Shown one piece after another: positions 36,230 through 45,228 of a stretch of DNA of 64,000 bases. The notes beneath the pieces were generated by a model. The model did no database searches. It saw only the letters and a list, made by a program, of their open reading frames with translations, and was not told where the DNA came from. The stretch covers positions 62,001 to 126,000 of the forward strand of contig NZ_FTMY01000008.1 in NCBI RefSeq assembly GCF_900156165.1, read 5' to 3'. Source of the stretch: Pseudacidovorax sp. RU35E (GTDB lineage: Bacteria; Pseudomonadota; Gammaproteobacteria; Burkholderiales; Burkholderiaceae_C). A program made the translations under genes and the position numbers. Position 1 is the first letter of the stretch. Each line of letters opens with the position of its first letter.

Positions 36230-36279
36230 ACCAGCGCCGACAGGATCCACAACAACCGCAGGGAGAAGAACACGCATGA
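36226..36279 (+). CDS. 17-codon coupling micro-ORF
   Basis: The reading MNQRRQDPQQPQGEEHA begins at an ATGA overlap with the YnbA-like stop and ends at an ATGA overlap with the start of the hydrolase-methyltransferase gene. It contains that gene's ribosome-binding site (GGGAGAAG). It could act as a ribosome relay between the two genes or be chance; I know of no homologue. Strongly hydrophilic, with Gln, Arg and Glu residues. Confidence 0.35.
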   Translation: MNQRRQDPQQPQGEEHA

Positions 36280-38030
36280 CGGCCCCACCACGCACCGCCG
36301 AGGAACTGCACTTCCAGACGCACGACGGCGAATCGCTCTTCTACCGCCATTGGCCTGCCACCGGCAGGCGCCGTGGTGCGGTGCTGCTCTTCCACCGCGG
36401 CCACGAGCATGGTGCCCGCATGGCACACCTGGTGGACGAGCTGGACCTGCCCGACTTCGACTTCTTCGCCTGGGATGCTCGCGGCCATGGCCGCTCGCCG
36501 GGCCAGCGCGGCCACAGCCCCAGCTTCGCGCATTCGGTGCGCGACGTGCAGACCTTCGTCGAGCACATCGCCGCGCAGCACGGCGTGGCCGAGCAGGACA
36601 TGCACGTCGTGGCCCAGAGCGTGGGCGCCGTGCTGATCTCGACCTGGGCACACGACTACGCGCCCAAGGTCCGCGGCCTCACGCTCGCCTCGCCGGCCTT
36701 CAAGGTCAAGCTCTACGTGCCCTTCGCGCGGCCCGGCCTCGCGCTCATGCACAGGCTGCGCGGGCTGTTCTTCGTCAACAGCTACGTCAAGCCGAAGTTC
36801 CTCACGCACGACCCGGCGCGCATCGCCAGCTACCAGGCCGATCCACTCATCACGCGTCCCATCGCCGTCAACATCCTGCTCGACCTGTACGAGGCCGCCG
36901 AGCGCGTGGTCGATGACGCGCAGGCCATCGTGCTGCCGACGCAGTTGCTGATCTCCGGCGCCGACTGGGTGGTGCACCATGGGCCGCAGCACCGCTTCTT
37001 CGACCGGCTGGGCAGCCGTATCAAGGAGAAGCTGGAACTGCCCGGCTTCTTCCACGACACGCTGGGCGAACGCGACCGGGCAGGGGCCGTGGCCGCCGTG
37101 CGCAGCTTCGTGCTGCGCCTGTTCGATGCGCCACCCGACCCAGTCGACCTGCGCACGGCCGACCGCCAGGGCTTCACCGCAGACGAGGCCCGCGCGCTGG
37201 CCCAGCCGCTGGCGCCCCTGTCGCCACGCGGGCTCTACTGGGCCGCCACGCGCGCCGGCCTCCGGCTGGGCGGCCATCTGTCGCAAGGCATCGCTCTGGG
37301 CCACGCCACCGGCTTCGACTCCGGCAGCACGCTGGACTACGTCTACCGCAACGCGCCGGCGGGCGCGCCCGTGGTGGGCCGGATGGTCGACAGGACCTAC
37401 CTCGATTCCATCGGCTGGCGCGGCATCCGCCAGCGCAAGCTGCATGTGGAAGAGCTGCTGCGCGACGCCATCACGCGGCTGGCCCACGAAGGCCGCGACA
37501 TCCGCGTGATGGACATTGCCGCCGGTCATGGTCGCTACGTGCTCGACGCGGTGTCGAACAGTCCGGGCGCGCCTGCATCGATCCTGCTGCGCGACTACAG
37601 CGACATCAACGTCCGCGATGGAAAGCGCCTCATCGCCGAGCGCGGCCTCCAGGCGGTAGCCCAATTCGTCCAGGCCGATGCCTTCGACCGCGCAAGCCTG
37701 GCGGCCGTGACCCCGCGACCGACACTGGCGGTGGTGTCGGGGCTCTACGAGCTGTTCGCCGACAACGACATGGTCGCCCGCTCGCTCGCCGGCGTGGCCG
37801 ACGCCGTGGAGGCCGGCGGCTACCTGGTCTACACCGGCCAGCCCTGGCATCCGCAGCTGGAGATGATCGCGCGGGCACTCACCAGCCATCGGCAGGGCCA
37901 GGCCTGGGTGATGCGCCGCCGCACGCAGGCCGAGATGGACCAGCTGGTGGAGGCCGCGGGCTTTCGCAAGGTCGCCCAGCGCGTGGACCGCTGGGGCATC
38001 TTCACCGTCTCGCTCGCGCAGAAGGCATGA
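36276..38030 (+). CDS. Fused alpha/beta hydrolase and SAM methyltransferase (YnbC-like)
   Basis: A 584-residue two-domain protein. The N-terminal half (about 1-300) is a monoacylglycerol-lipase-like hydrolase with FHRGHEHGARM, WDARGHGRSPGQRGHS, a nucleophile elbow AQSVGAV (Ala in place of the first Gly of G-x-S-x-G) and a probable catalytic His in LPGFFHDTLGE. The C-terminal half has a Rossmann methyltransferase motif I, MDIAAGHGRYVLDAV, and later the ADAFD and VVSGLYELFADN segments. Fusion of lipase-like and methyltransferase domains points to lipid remodelling. It overlaps the PAP2 gene (ATGA). Start ATG 36276 has GGGAGAAG. Confidence 0.85.
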   Translation: MTAPPRTAEELHFQTHDGESLFYRHWPATGRRRGAVLLFHRGHEHGARMAHLVDELDLPDFDFFAWDARGHGRSPGQRGHSPSFAHSVRDVQTFVEHIAAQHGVAEQDMHVVAQSVGAVLISTWAHDYAPKVRGLTLASPAFKVKLYVPFARPGLALMHRLRGLFFVNSYVKPKFLTHDPARIASYQADPLITRPIAVNILLDLYEAAERVVDDAQAIVLPTQLLISGADWVVHHGPQHRFFDRLGSRIKEKLELPGFFHDTLGERDRAGAVAAVRSFVLRLFDAPPDPVDLRTADRQGFTADEARALAQPLAPLSPRGLYWAATRAGLRLGGHLSQGIALGHATGFDSGSTLDYVYRNAPAGAPVVGRMVDRTYLDSIGWRGIRQRKLHVEELLRDAITRLAHEGRDIRVMDIAAGHGRYVLDAVSNSPGAPASILLRDYSDINVRDGKRLIAERGLQAVAQFVQADAFDRASLAAVTPRPTLAVVSGLYELFADNDMVARSLAGVADAVEAGGYLVYTGQPWHPQLEMIARALTSHRQGQAWVMRRRTQAEMDQLVEAAGFRKVAQRVDRWGIFTVSLAQKA

Positions 38031-39352
38031 AGCGGCCCTGGAAGCGCGCGCTGGCCTGGCTGGCCCTGCTGGGGCCTTTCTTCTACCTGAGCTACGGCCT
38101 GGCCAACTGGTGGGCCGGCACGCTGGCGCAGGTGCCCTCGGTGGTGTTCGACTGGGAACGGGGCCTGCCCTTCTGGGCATGGACCATCTTTCCCTACTGG
38201 TCGATCAATGCCTTCTACGCGCTGTCGCTGTTCCTGGGCCGCACGCGGCATCTCGTCGACCGGCATGCGGCGCGGCTGCTGACGGCGCAGGTGGCGGCCG
38301 TCACCTGCTTCGTACTCTGGCCGCTGGGCTTCAGCTTCGGGCAACCGGCGGTCCAAGGCGCGCCCGCCTTCCTGTTCGAGGCGCTGCGCGGCTTCGACAA
38401 GCCTTTCAACCAGGCGCCCTCGCTGCACATCGCGCTGGCCGTGATCCTGTGGGACTGGTACCGGCAGCTCATCCGCCCGCGCTGGGCGCGCGCCGTGCTG
38501 CATGGCTGGACACTGCTGATCTGCGCCTCGGTCCTGACCACTTATCAGCACCATTTCATCGACATCCCGACCGGCGCGCTGCTGGGCCTGCTGTGCGTGT
38601 GGCTGTGGCCGCTGGAGCGCCAGGTGGCGCTGCCCCGCGCCTGGCGGCTGGCGCGGGATGGCGGGCGCTTGCGGCTGGCCGGGGCCTACGCGGTCGGGGC
38701 CCTGCTCTGCTTGGCGCTGGCTCTGCAGGGCGGCGGATGGCTCCTGTGGCTGGGCTGGCCCGCCGCGTCGCTGGCTCTGGTGGCGCTGAACTACGCCGGC
38801 TTCGGTGCCCGCGGCTTCCGCATGGACCGGCACGGTCGCATGCACTACGCCGCGCGCTGGCTCCTGGGCCCCTACCAGGCCGCAGCCGCCGTCAACGCGT
38901 GGGCCTGGACACGCACGCTGCCGGCCCGCGTGGAGGTGGCCCCGGGCCTGTGGCTGGGACGCCTGCCCTCCCAGGCACAGTGGCAGGCCGCAGGCCGGCC
39001 GCGGCTGCTGAGCCTGTGCGCCGAACTGCAACTGCCGCCCGTGCCGGGTGCCCGTTGCGTGCCCATGCTGGACCTGGTCACGCCCTCGCGCGCCCGGCTG
39101 GGTCGCGCCATCGCGGTGCTGGAGGGCCAGCGGCGCGCCGGTGATGGCGCGGTGTGGGTCTGCTGCGCACTGGGCTTTTCGCGCAGTGCTGCGACGGTCG
39201 TGGGCTGGCTGCTGCGACACGGGGCCATGCCGGAGTTGGGCGCCGCCGAGGCGGCGGTCCGGCGCGCACGCCCCCAGATCGTGCTGCGCGCGCCCTGGCG
39301 CGGCGCGTTGGCGGCGCTGCAGCACGAGCCGCCCTCGGAACGCAGCGCATGA
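38027..39352 (+). CDS. Fused PAP2-like phosphatase and dual-specificity phosphatase (YnbD-like)
   Basis: A 441-residue membrane protein. The N-terminal multispan part is a PAP2/inositol-phosphorylceramide-synthase-like domain with NQAPSLHIA and YQHHFIDIPTG, supplying the two His and Asp of the PAP2 site. After more membrane spans, the C-terminal 130 residues are a dual-specificity phosphatase-like domain whose P-loop is C-C-A-L-G-F-S-R-S (C-x5-R present; the usual His before the Cys is Cys). Both halves could remove phosphate from a lipid intermediate. The stop overlaps the next ATG. Confidence 0.85.
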   Translation: MKRPWKRALAWLALLGPFFYLSYGLANWWAGTLAQVPSVVFDWERGLPFWAWTIFPYWSINAFYALSLFLGRTRHLVDRHAARLLTAQVAAVTCFVLWPLGFSFGQPAVQGAPAFLFEALRGFDKPFNQAPSLHIALAVILWDWYRQLIRPRWARAVLHGWTLLICASVLTTYQHHFIDIPTGALLGLLCVWLWPLERQVALPRAWRLARDGGRLRLAGAYAVGALLCLALALQGGGWLLWLGWPAASLALVALNYAGFGARGFRMDRHGRMHYAARWLLGPYQAAAAVNAWAWTRTLPARVEVAPGLWLGRLPSQAQWQAAGRPRLLSLCAELQLPPVPGARCVPMLDLVTPSRARLGRAIAVLEGQRRAGDGAVWVCCALGFSRSAATVVGWLLRHGAMPELGAAEAAVRRARPQIVLRAPWRGALAALQHEPPSERSA

Positions 39353-39834
39353 CCTCGCCGCTGCTCCTCCCCGACGCGCACATACGCAGCCGTTGTGCCG
39401 CCCTGGCCGCACGACTCGACGCCCAGCGGCCCGTGGCCGCCTGGAGCCTGGTGCTGTCCGCCGTCTGCATCCTCGCCCTCGCCGCGGCGGCCTGCGGATG
39501 GGGTCTGCTGGTCAGCAAACCCGTCTCTTTCGCCTGGGCCGTGGGTGGGCTGCTGGGCCTGGCCGAGCGCTACCTGGCGCTGCGCCTGCGTCTGGACGAG
39601 GGCCTTTTCAACGCCCTTGCACTGGGCACCCTGCCCGACCTGGCCGCGCTGGATGACGCTCTGGCCTGGTTGGGCCTGCGCCCCTCGTCGCCAGGCACCC
39701 CACGCCCATTGGACGAGCGCCGGCGCGGCACGCAGACCCTGATGCGCCGGCATCTGGGCGTGGTGCTGCTGCAGAGCCTCTGCGTCCTGATCGCCCTGAC
39801 TGCCGGACTCTGCGCCGGCCTGCCTTCTCCATGA
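39349..39834 (+). CDS. Small membrane protein of the ynb-like operon
   Basis: A 161-residue protein with two to three hydrophobic stretches (LVLSAVCILALAAAACGWGL, FAWAVGGLLGLAERYLAL and a C-terminal LGVVLLQSLCVLIALTAG). I recognise no family. It is embedded with ATGA overlaps on both sides between the phosphatase and acyltransferase genes, so it is almost certainly expressed with them and may be an accessory subunit in the inner membrane. Confidence 0.7.
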   Translation: MTSPLLLPDAHIRSRCAALAARLDAQRPVAAWSLVLSAVCILALAAAACGWGLLVSKPVSFAWAVGGLLGLAERYLALRLRLDEGLFNALALGTLPDLAALDDALAWLGLRPSSPGTPRPLDERRRGTQTLMRRHLGVVLLQSLCVLIALTAGLCAGLPSP

Positions 39835-40535
39835 ACGACATCCTCGATTCCGATACACCCCACCCGCGCGTCCTGCTGCGGCAGGCCGGCGCCTTCATGG
39901 CCGCCCGCGCCATCGTGCTGGTCGCCAACCTGCTCACGGGCGTGCGTGCGATCTGGACCGGCACGACACCCGTGGCCGACACCACGCTCTATTTCGCCAA
40001 CCATTCCAGTCATGGCGACTTCGTGCTGGTCTGGGCGACGTTGCCGCCCGACCTGCGGGCCATCACCCGGCCCGTCGCGGGGCAGGACTACTGGCTGGCC
40101 TCGCGGCTGCGCCGCTTCATCGGCCAGGATGTGTTCAATGCGCTGATGATCCGCCGCGACGGCAGCGGTGCAGCGGGGGGTGACGCCGCCAATCCCGTGG
40201 GGCAGATGGTGCAGGCATTGGAGGCGGGCGACTCGCTCATCATGTTCCCCGAGGGCACGCGCAACACGGGCGACGCGGTGATGCTGCCACTCAAGAGCGG
40301 GCTCTTCCACATCGCCCGTGCCTGCCCGCAGGTGCGACTGGTTCCGGTGTGGATCGAGAACCTCAAGCGCGTGCTGCCCAAGGGGCAACTGGTGCCCGTG
40401 CCGCTGGCCTGCTCGGTTCGGTATGGCACGCCCCTCCTGCTGGCGCCAGGGGAGGATAAGGCGTCCTTCCTGGCCCGCGCCCAGCAGGCCATGCTGGATC
40501 TGCGGCCCGACCACGACAAGGCGGAGGCGCCATGA
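39831..40535 (+). CDS. Lysophospholipid acyltransferase (PlsC family)
   Basis: A 234-residue membrane-associated 1-acyl-glycerol-3-phosphate acyltransferase-like protein. The catalytic NHSSHGDF (H-x4-D) is at about residues 57-64, the phosphate-binding FPEGTRNTGD at about 139-148, and a hydrophobic N-terminal helix around residues 20-38. It lies in the operon before the CDP-lipid-forming enzyme, so it may acylate a lysophosphatidate-like precursor for the same pathway. The E. coli ynbABCD set lacks this gene in my recollection. Confidence 0.88.
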   Translation: MNDILDSDTPHPRVLLRQAGAFMAARAIVLVANLLTGVRAIWTGTTPVADTTLYFANHSSHGDFVLVWATLPPDLRAITRPVAGQDYWLASRLRRFIGQDVFNALMIRRDGSGAAGGDAANPVGQMVQALEAGDSLIMFPEGTRNTGDAVMLPLKSGLFHIARACPQVRLVPVWIENLKRVLPKGQLVPVPLACSVRYGTPLLLAPGEDKASFLARAQQAMLDLRPDHDKAEAP

Positions 40536-41479
40536 GTCCATCCACCCATACCACCCTGATGCTCTTCGGCGGCGTGGCCGGCGTGCTGGTGCTGGCCTCG
40601 GCCATCGGCGTACTGCTCAAGTGGCGCGTGGCGCAGGGCGGGCCGCATGCCGTCATCGACAACCTCAACGCCCGGGTCAATGCCTGGTGGGTGATGGTGG
40701 CCGTGATCGGCCTGGCCTTCGCCTTCGGCAAGCTGGGCGTAATCGTGCTTTTCTACCTGGTGTCGTTCTATGCGCTGCGGGAGTTCCTGAGCCTGACCTA
40801 CACCCGGCGCGGCGACCACCTGGCCATGGCCGCCGCCTTCTACGTGGCGCTGCCGGTGCAGTACTTCCTGGTGTGGATCGAGTGGTACGGCATGTTCGCC
40901 ATCTTCATTCCGGTGGAGGTGTTCCTGATCCTGCCGATCCTGTCGGCCCTGGGCGGCGACACGCAGCGCTTCCTGGAGCGCACGTCCAAGGTGCAGTGGG
41001 GCCTGATGGTCTGCGTGTTCTGCATCAGCCATGTGCCGGCGCTGCTGACGCTGAACATCCCCGGCTTCGAGGGGCGCAACCTGCTGCTGATCGCCTTCCT
41101 GGTGATCGTGGTGCAGGGCAGCGACGTGCTGCAGTACGTATGGGGCAAGCTCATGGGCAAGCGCAAGGTGGCGCCGGAGCTGTCGCCCTCCAAGACCTGG
41201 GAAGGGCTCATCGGCGGCGTGGCCAGCGCCACGCTGCTGGGCGCCGCGCTATGGTGGGCCACGCCCTTCGCGCCCTGGCAGGCCGCGCTCATGGCCTTCA
41301 TGATCTGCATGATGGGCTTCTTCGGCGGGCTGGTGATGTCCGCCATCAAGCGCGACCGCGGCGTGAAGGACTGGGGCACCATGATCGAGGGCCATGGCGG
41401 CATGCTGGACCGGCTGGATTCGGTGATCTTTGCCGCGCCCATGTACTTCCACGCACTGCACTATTGGTGGGTTCCTTGA
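40532..41479 (+). CDS. Phosphatidate cytidylyltransferase (CdsA family, YnbB-like)
   Basis: A 315-residue polytopic enzyme with about eight membrane segments that would make a CDP-lipid from CTP and a phosphatidate. The C-terminal signature is intact: SAIKRDRGVKDWGTMIEGHG and then GMLDRLD, with upstream ELSPSKTWEG. It closes the operon and can supply the CDP-lipid used by the YnbA-like transferase. The housekeeping cdsA normally lies with frr, dxr and uppS, so this is probably a second, dedicated copy. Confidence 0.9.
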   Translation: MSPSTHTTLMLFGGVAGVLVLASAIGVLLKWRVAQGGPHAVIDNLNARVNAWWVMVAVIGLAFAFGKLGVIVLFYLVSFYALREFLSLTYTRRGDHLAMAAAFYVALPVQYFLVWIEWYGMFAIFIPVEVFLILPILSALGGDTQRFLERTSKVQWGLMVCVFCISHVPALLTLNIPGFEGRNLLLIAFLVIVVQGSDVLQYVWGKLMGKRKVAPELSPSKTWEGLIGGVASATLLGAALWWATPFAPWQAALMAFMICMMGFFGGLVMSAIKRDRGVKDWGTMIEGHGGMLDRLDSVIFAAPMYFHALHYWWVP

Positions 41480-41482
41480 CCC

Positions 41483-41600
41483 ACCCCCAGGCTTCGCACT
41501 TCGCGCTCCGCCTCCCCCCTCAAGGGGGCACATCCAGCGGCCCGGCAAAGCCGGTTCCGCGGATGTCCACGCGTGGCCTGCTCCGCGCCCTTTCGAGCAA
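41483..41600. repeat. Compound-hairpin intergenic repeat
   Basis: Non-coding patch between convergent genes with two hairpins: CCCCC-TCAA-GGGGG (41515-41528) and a nested structure in which CATCC (41531-41535) pairs GGATG (41561-41565), GCGG (41537-41540) pairs CCGC (41557-41560) and an inner CGGC/GCCG stem closes on AAA. The wording (cttcgcacttcgcgctccgc, then CCGGCAAAGCCGG and tggcctgctccgcgccctt) is one I associate with dispersed intergenic repeats of Comamonadaceae. Only one copy is in this window. Confidence 0.6.
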
Positions 41601-41621
41601 AAGTCAGCGGAACCTGAGCGC

Positions 41622-42203
41622 CTACTTCGCCAGCGCCTTCAGCGCCATCTTGATGCCCTCGCTCACGCCCACGTCCTTGGGCAGGGCCTTGAGCGCGGCG
41701 GCGCCTTCCTTGTCGTTGTAGCCCAGCGCCAGCAGGGCCTGCAGGATGTCGGCCTGGGCGTCGCTGGCGGGCTGGGCGGCGGCGCCGGCGGTGCCCACGG
41801 CGTCGCCCAGCTTGCCCTTGAGCTCGAGCAGCAGGCGCTCGGCAGTCTTCTTGCCGATGCCGGGAATCTTCACCAGCCGACCCGGCTCCTGCAGCGCGAT
41901 GGCCTGCACCAACTCGCCCACGCTCAGGCCCGACAGGATGCCCAGTGCCGTGCGCGGCCCCACGCCGGCGATCTTGATCAGCTGCCTAAAGGCCGCACGT
42001 TCTTCCGCCGAGGCGAAGCCGTAGAGAATCTGGGCATCCTCGCGCACGATGAAATGCGTGAGCAGCGAGACCTTCGCGCCCACCTGCGGCAGGTTGTAGA
42101 AGGTGCTCATCGGCACGTCCACCTCATAGCCCACGCCGCCACAGTCGATCACGATCTGCGGCGGGTTGCGTTCGGCCAGGGTTCCGGTGAGTTTTCCTAT
42201 CAT
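41622..42203 (-). CDS. ruvA: Holliday junction-binding protein RuvA
   Basis: A 193-residue protein that tetramerises on four-way junctions and recruits RuvB. The N-terminal OB fold is [12 protein letters not shown]...[10 protein letters not shown]. The two helix-hairpin-helix motifs are [15 protein letters not shown] and [18 protein letters not shown]. The C-terminal domain III, which contacts RuvB, spans about 145-193. ATG at 42203. It diverges from phoH across 48 bases. Confidence 0.96.
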   Translation of the reverse strand: MIGKLTGTLAERNPPQIVIDCGGVGYEVDVPMSTFYNLPQVGAKVSLLTHFIVREDAQILYGFASAEERAAFRQLIKIAGVGPRTALGILSGLSVGELVQAIALQEPGRLVKIPGIGKKTAERLLLELKGKLGDAVGTAGAAAQPASDAQADILQALLALGYNDKEGAAALKALPKDVGVSEGIKMALKALAK

Positions 42204-42251
42204 GACTTGCTTGCCGATCCTTCGATTCCATCTGCCAGAGAAAAAAGCCGA

Positions 42252-43208
42252 GTGATTCTCCGCCACAGCTTCACCCCCGCGAACAACACCCGCCTGGCCC
42301 ACCTGTGCGGCCCCATGGACGCGCACCTGCGCCGCATCGAGGAGGCGCTGGAGGTCAAGATCGCCCACCGCCACGAGCTGTTCAAGATCGACGGTCCCAA
42401 GGCCCGCGCCGAACGCGCACTGGAGGTGCTGCAGGCCCTGTACGAGATCGCCCGTCATCCGCTCGACGCCGCCATGGTGCAGCTCACCCTGGCCGGCGAC
42501 GGCCAGATGGCCGAGGCCGAGGACGGCGGCCTCACGCTCGCCACCCGCCGCGGCGACCTGCGTGCGCGCACGCCCAACCAGAGCGTGTACCTCGACAACA
42601 TCGCCAACCACGACATCACCTTCGGCATCGGCCCGGCGGGCACCGGCAAGACCTACCTCGCGGTGGCCTGCGCGGTCGATGCGCTGGAGCGCAGCAGCGT
42701 GCAGCGCATCGTGCTCACCCGCCCGGCGGTGGAGGCCGGCGAGCGCCTGGGCTTCCTGCCCGGCGACCTGTCGCAGAAGGTCGACCCCTACCTGCGCCCC
42801 CTCTACGACGCGCTGTACGACCTGATGGGCTTCGAAAAGGTCACCAAGGCCTTCGAGCGCAACGCGCTGGAGATCGCGCCCCTGGCCTTCATGCGGGGGC
42901 GCACGCTCAACAACGCCTTCGTCATCCTCGACGAGGCGCAGAACACCACGCCCGAGCAGATGAAGATGTTCCTGACCCGCATCGGCTTCGGCAGCAAGTG
43001 CGTGGTGACGGGCGACATCAGCCAGATCGACCTGCCCAAGACGCAGACCAGCGGCCTGGTGGAAGCTGAGCGCGTGCTGCGCCGGGTGCAGGGCCTGGCC
43101 TTCACCCGCTTCGACACCGGCGACGTGGTGCGCCATCCGCTGGTGGCGCGCATCGTCGATGCCTACGACGCCTCCCGCAAGCGCAGCAGCAGCGCGAAGG
43201 CCGAGTGA
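42252..43208 (+). CDS. ybeZ: PhoH-like ATPase (YbeZ)
   Basis: A 318-residue PhoH-family protein. Walker A is [14 protein letters not shown], Walker B is [17 protein letters not shown], and the GDISQIDLP sensor is present. An N-terminal region of about 110 residues is typical of YbeZ. It works with the endoribonuclease YbeY in rRNA maturation and RNA quality control. The start is GTG at 42252, the first plausible codon before homology. The stop TGA shares one base with the ybeY ATG. Confidence 0.93.
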   Translation: MILRHSFTPANNTRLAHLCGPMDAHLRRIEEALEVKIAHRHELFKIDGPKARAERALEVLQALYEIARHPLDAAMVQLTLAGDGQMAEAEDGGLTLATRRGDLRARTPNQSVYLDNIANHDITFGIGPAGTGKTYLAVACAVDALERSSVQRIVLTRPAVEAGERLGFLPGDLSQKVDPYLRPLYDALYDLMGFEKVTKAFERNALEIAPLAFMRGRTLNNAFVILDEAQNTTPEQMKMFLTRIGFGSKCVVTGDISQIDLPKTQTSGLVEAERVLRRVQGLAFTRFDTGDVVRHPLVARIVDAYDASRKRSSSAKAE

Positions 43209-43669
43209 TGGCGATGCCGCCCCTTGCCCTGTCGCTGCAGTTCGGCCGCATCGACGCCCTGGCGCGCCACCGCGCCGCCCTGCCCCGTCACCGCGTGGCC
43301 CGCTGCATCCGGCATGCGCTGGAGGCGCCCGGCGAGATCACCGTGCGCATCGTGGACGCCGAGGAAGGGCAGCAGCTCAACCGCGAGTTCCGCGGCAAGG
43401 ACTACGCGACCAACGTGCTCACCTTCGACTATGCGCAGTCACCGATGGTGATGGCCGACCTGGTGCTGTGTGCGCCCGTCGTGGCCCGCGAAGCGAAGGA
43501 GCTGGGCGTGACCCTGGCCGCCCACTACGCGCACCTGCTGGTGCACGGCACGCTGCATGCGCAGGGCTGGGACCACGAGACGGGCGACGAGGATGCCGAA
43601 GCCATGGAGGCGCGCGAGATCGAGATCCTGGCCGGGCTGGGCGTGCGCAATCCGTATCGGGGCCGCTGA
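43208..43669 (+). CDS. ybeY: Endoribonuclease YbeY
   Basis: A 153-residue metalloendoribonuclease needed for 16S rRNA 3'-end processing. The zinc motif H-G-x-L-H-x5-H appears as [11 protein letters not shown], and the conserved [17 protein letters not shown] precedes it. The gene starts on the last base of the phoH-like stop codon, so coupling is near certain. Confidence 0.95.
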   Translation: MAMPPLALSLQFGRIDALARHRAALPRHRVARCIRHALEAPGEITVRIVDAEEGQQLNREFRGKDYATNVLTFDYAQSPMVMADLVLCAPVVAREAKELGVTLAAHYAHLLVHGTLHAQGWDHETGDEDAEAMEAREIEILAGLGVRNPYRGR

Positions 43670-43729
43670 GCGCGCGGCTTTCACGGACCCGCTGCACCAC
43701 GGCGTGCAGCCCGTTAGCAATCCCGGCGT

Positions 43730-44170
43730 TCAGCGCATGTCGATCGGGATCGTGACCGGACCGTCGTTGACCAGGTGCACCTGCATGTCGGCGCCGAAGC
43801 GCCCGGTGGCCACCTCGGGATGCAGGCTGCGGGCCTGCGCGACGAAGGCGTCGTAGAGCCGCCGTCCCTCATCCGGCGGCGCGGCGCCCGTGAAGCTCGG
43901 CCGGTTGCCGCCACGCACATCCGCCGCCAGCGTGAACTGGCTGACGATCAGCAGCCCGCCACCCACGTCCTGCACGCTGCGGTTCATCTTCCCGGCCTCG
44001 TCCGAGAAGATGCGCAGCTTGAGGACCTTGGCCAGCAGGCGCTCGCCCACGGTCTCGGTGTCGTCCGGCTCGGCGCACACCAGCACCAGCAGGCCCGGGC
44101 CGATGGCGCCAGTCAGCTCGCCGCCGATCTCCACGCGCGCCTCGCGCACCCGCTGCAGCAGCGCCTTCAT
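43730..44170 (-). CDS. dtd: D-aminoacyl-tRNA deacylase
   Basis: A 146-residue DTD-fold proofreading enzyme that hydrolyses D-aminoacyl-tRNA and Gly-tRNA-Ala. The active-site [17 protein letters not shown] and the cross-subunit Gly-cisPro region at the C-terminus ([11 protein letters not shown]) are present. [15 protein letters not shown] is the usual start. The ATG at 44170 overlaps the stop of the cation transporter gene (ATGA). Confidence 0.95.
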   Translation of the reverse strand: MKALLQRVREARVEIGGELTGAIGPGLLVLVCAEPDDTETVGERLLAKVLKLRIFSDEAGKMNRSVQDVGGGLLIVSQFTLAADVRGGNRPSFTGAAPPDEGRRLYDAFVAQARSLHPEVATGRFGADMQVHLVNDGPVTIPIDMR

Positions 44171-45129
44171 GGCAGCACCCGGCCGACCGGATCGCGGTCC
44201 TGCGCCAGCGCGGCCCGCGACTCGAATTTGAGCGGCAGCAGCTGAATGGTCACCCGCAGATTGGGCAACACGCCCATCAGCGCACGCTCCACGTCGTCGC
44301 GCATCAGCGCGGCGCGGCGCAGCGTCCAGCCGCCGGGCAGGTGCATGTGCAAGTCGGCAAAACAGCGGCGGCCGGCGCGGCGCGTCACGAGGTGGTCGAA
44401 GCGCAGCTCGGTCTCGGCGGGCGTCTCGGCCGCGATGCGGTCGAGCACCGACTGCAGCAGCGCCTGATCGGCCGGCGCCAGCGCCTCGTCCATCAGGCCC
44501 TGGGCCGAGCGCCAGACCAGCTGCCCGCCCTCCCAGATGATGTTGATCGCCACGCCGATGGCCAGCAGCGGGTCCAGCCAGAGCCAGCCGGTGAAGCCCA
44601 CTGCGATCACGCCGACGATCACCGCCACGGAGGTCCAGACGTCGGTCATCAGGTGGCGGCCATCGGCCTCCAGCGCGATGGAGCTGTGCTTCTTGGCGGC
44701 CCGGAACAAGAGCCATGCCAGCCCGCCATTGAAGGCAGAACTGACGGCCGAGAGCAGCAGACCCCAGCTCAGCTGCTCCAGCGGCTGCGGATTGAGCAAG
44801 CGGTGCACCGCCGCACCGGCGATGGCCAGCGCGGCACCGACGATCAGCACGCCTTCGAAGCCGGAGGAGAAGTACTCGGCCTTGTGGTGGCCGTAGGGAT
44901 GGTCGTCATCCGCCGGGCGTGCCGCCACTGTCACCATGCTCAGGGCGAAAACGGCACTGGCCAGGTTGACGAAGGACTCCATCGCATCCGAGATCAGGCC
45001 CATGGAATGGGTCACATAGCCGGCGATGCTCTTGAGCAGGATGGTGAGCAGCGCGACGCCAATGGACAGCTTGAGCAGGTTGCGCGGCTGCCAAAGCGGC
45101 GAATCGTTGGCGATTGAGAAATATTTCAT
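44167..45129 (-). CDS. Cation diffusion facilitator family transporter
   Basis: A 320-residue CDF transporter with six membrane segments and metal-site motifs [16 protein letters not shown] (TM2; D and E positions) and [14 protein letters not shown] (TM5, H-x3-D). The inter-TM4/5 loop is short, with no His-rich insertion, unlike dmeF in this window. [20 protein letters not shown] is typical of FieF-like members. The C-terminal domain is partly diverged. ATG at 45129 is preferred to a GTG at 45168. Metal specificity (Fe, Zn, Mn) cannot be read off. Confidence 0.88.
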   Translation of the reverse strand: MKYFSIANDSPLWQPRNLLKLSIGVALLTILLKSIAGYVTHSMGLISDAMESFVNLASAVFALSMVTVAARPADDDHPYGHHKAEYFSSGFEGVLIVGAALAIAGAAVHRLLNPQPLEQLSWGLLLSAVSSAFNGGLAWLLFRAAKKHSSIALEADGRHLMTDVWTSVAVIVGVIAVGFTGWLWLDPLLAIGVAINIIWEGGQLVWRSAQGLMDEALAPADQALLQSVLDRIAAETPAETELRFDHLVTRRAGRRCFADLHMHLPGGWTLRRAALMRDDVERALMGVLPNLRVTIQLLPLKFESRAALAQDRDPVGRVLP

Positions 45130-45208
45130 GCTATTCGTCAGAAACTTCGCGGGCAGCCAGCGGGTCACGGGCCGCTGCAGGGGCGGCTCCTATCATGCGC
45201 GGTTTTGC

Positions 45209-45225
45209 TTTAGCGCCAGATTAAG
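45209..45225. promoter_or_regulatory. Possible second copy of the 26120 box, before the FecR gene
   Basis: TTTAGCGCCAGATTAAG matches the 26120-26136 element CTTAACGCCAAATTAAG at 14 of 17 positions. It overlaps the Shine-Dalgarno sequence (AAGG) three bases before the ATG at 45229, which argues against a standard activator site. Confidence 0.25.
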
Positions 45226-45228
45226 GTC

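Noticed and set aside
43692..43711. GCTGCAC/GTGCAGC hairpin between ybeY and dtd.
   Set aside because: It could be a weak bidirectional terminator, but there is no T run on either side.
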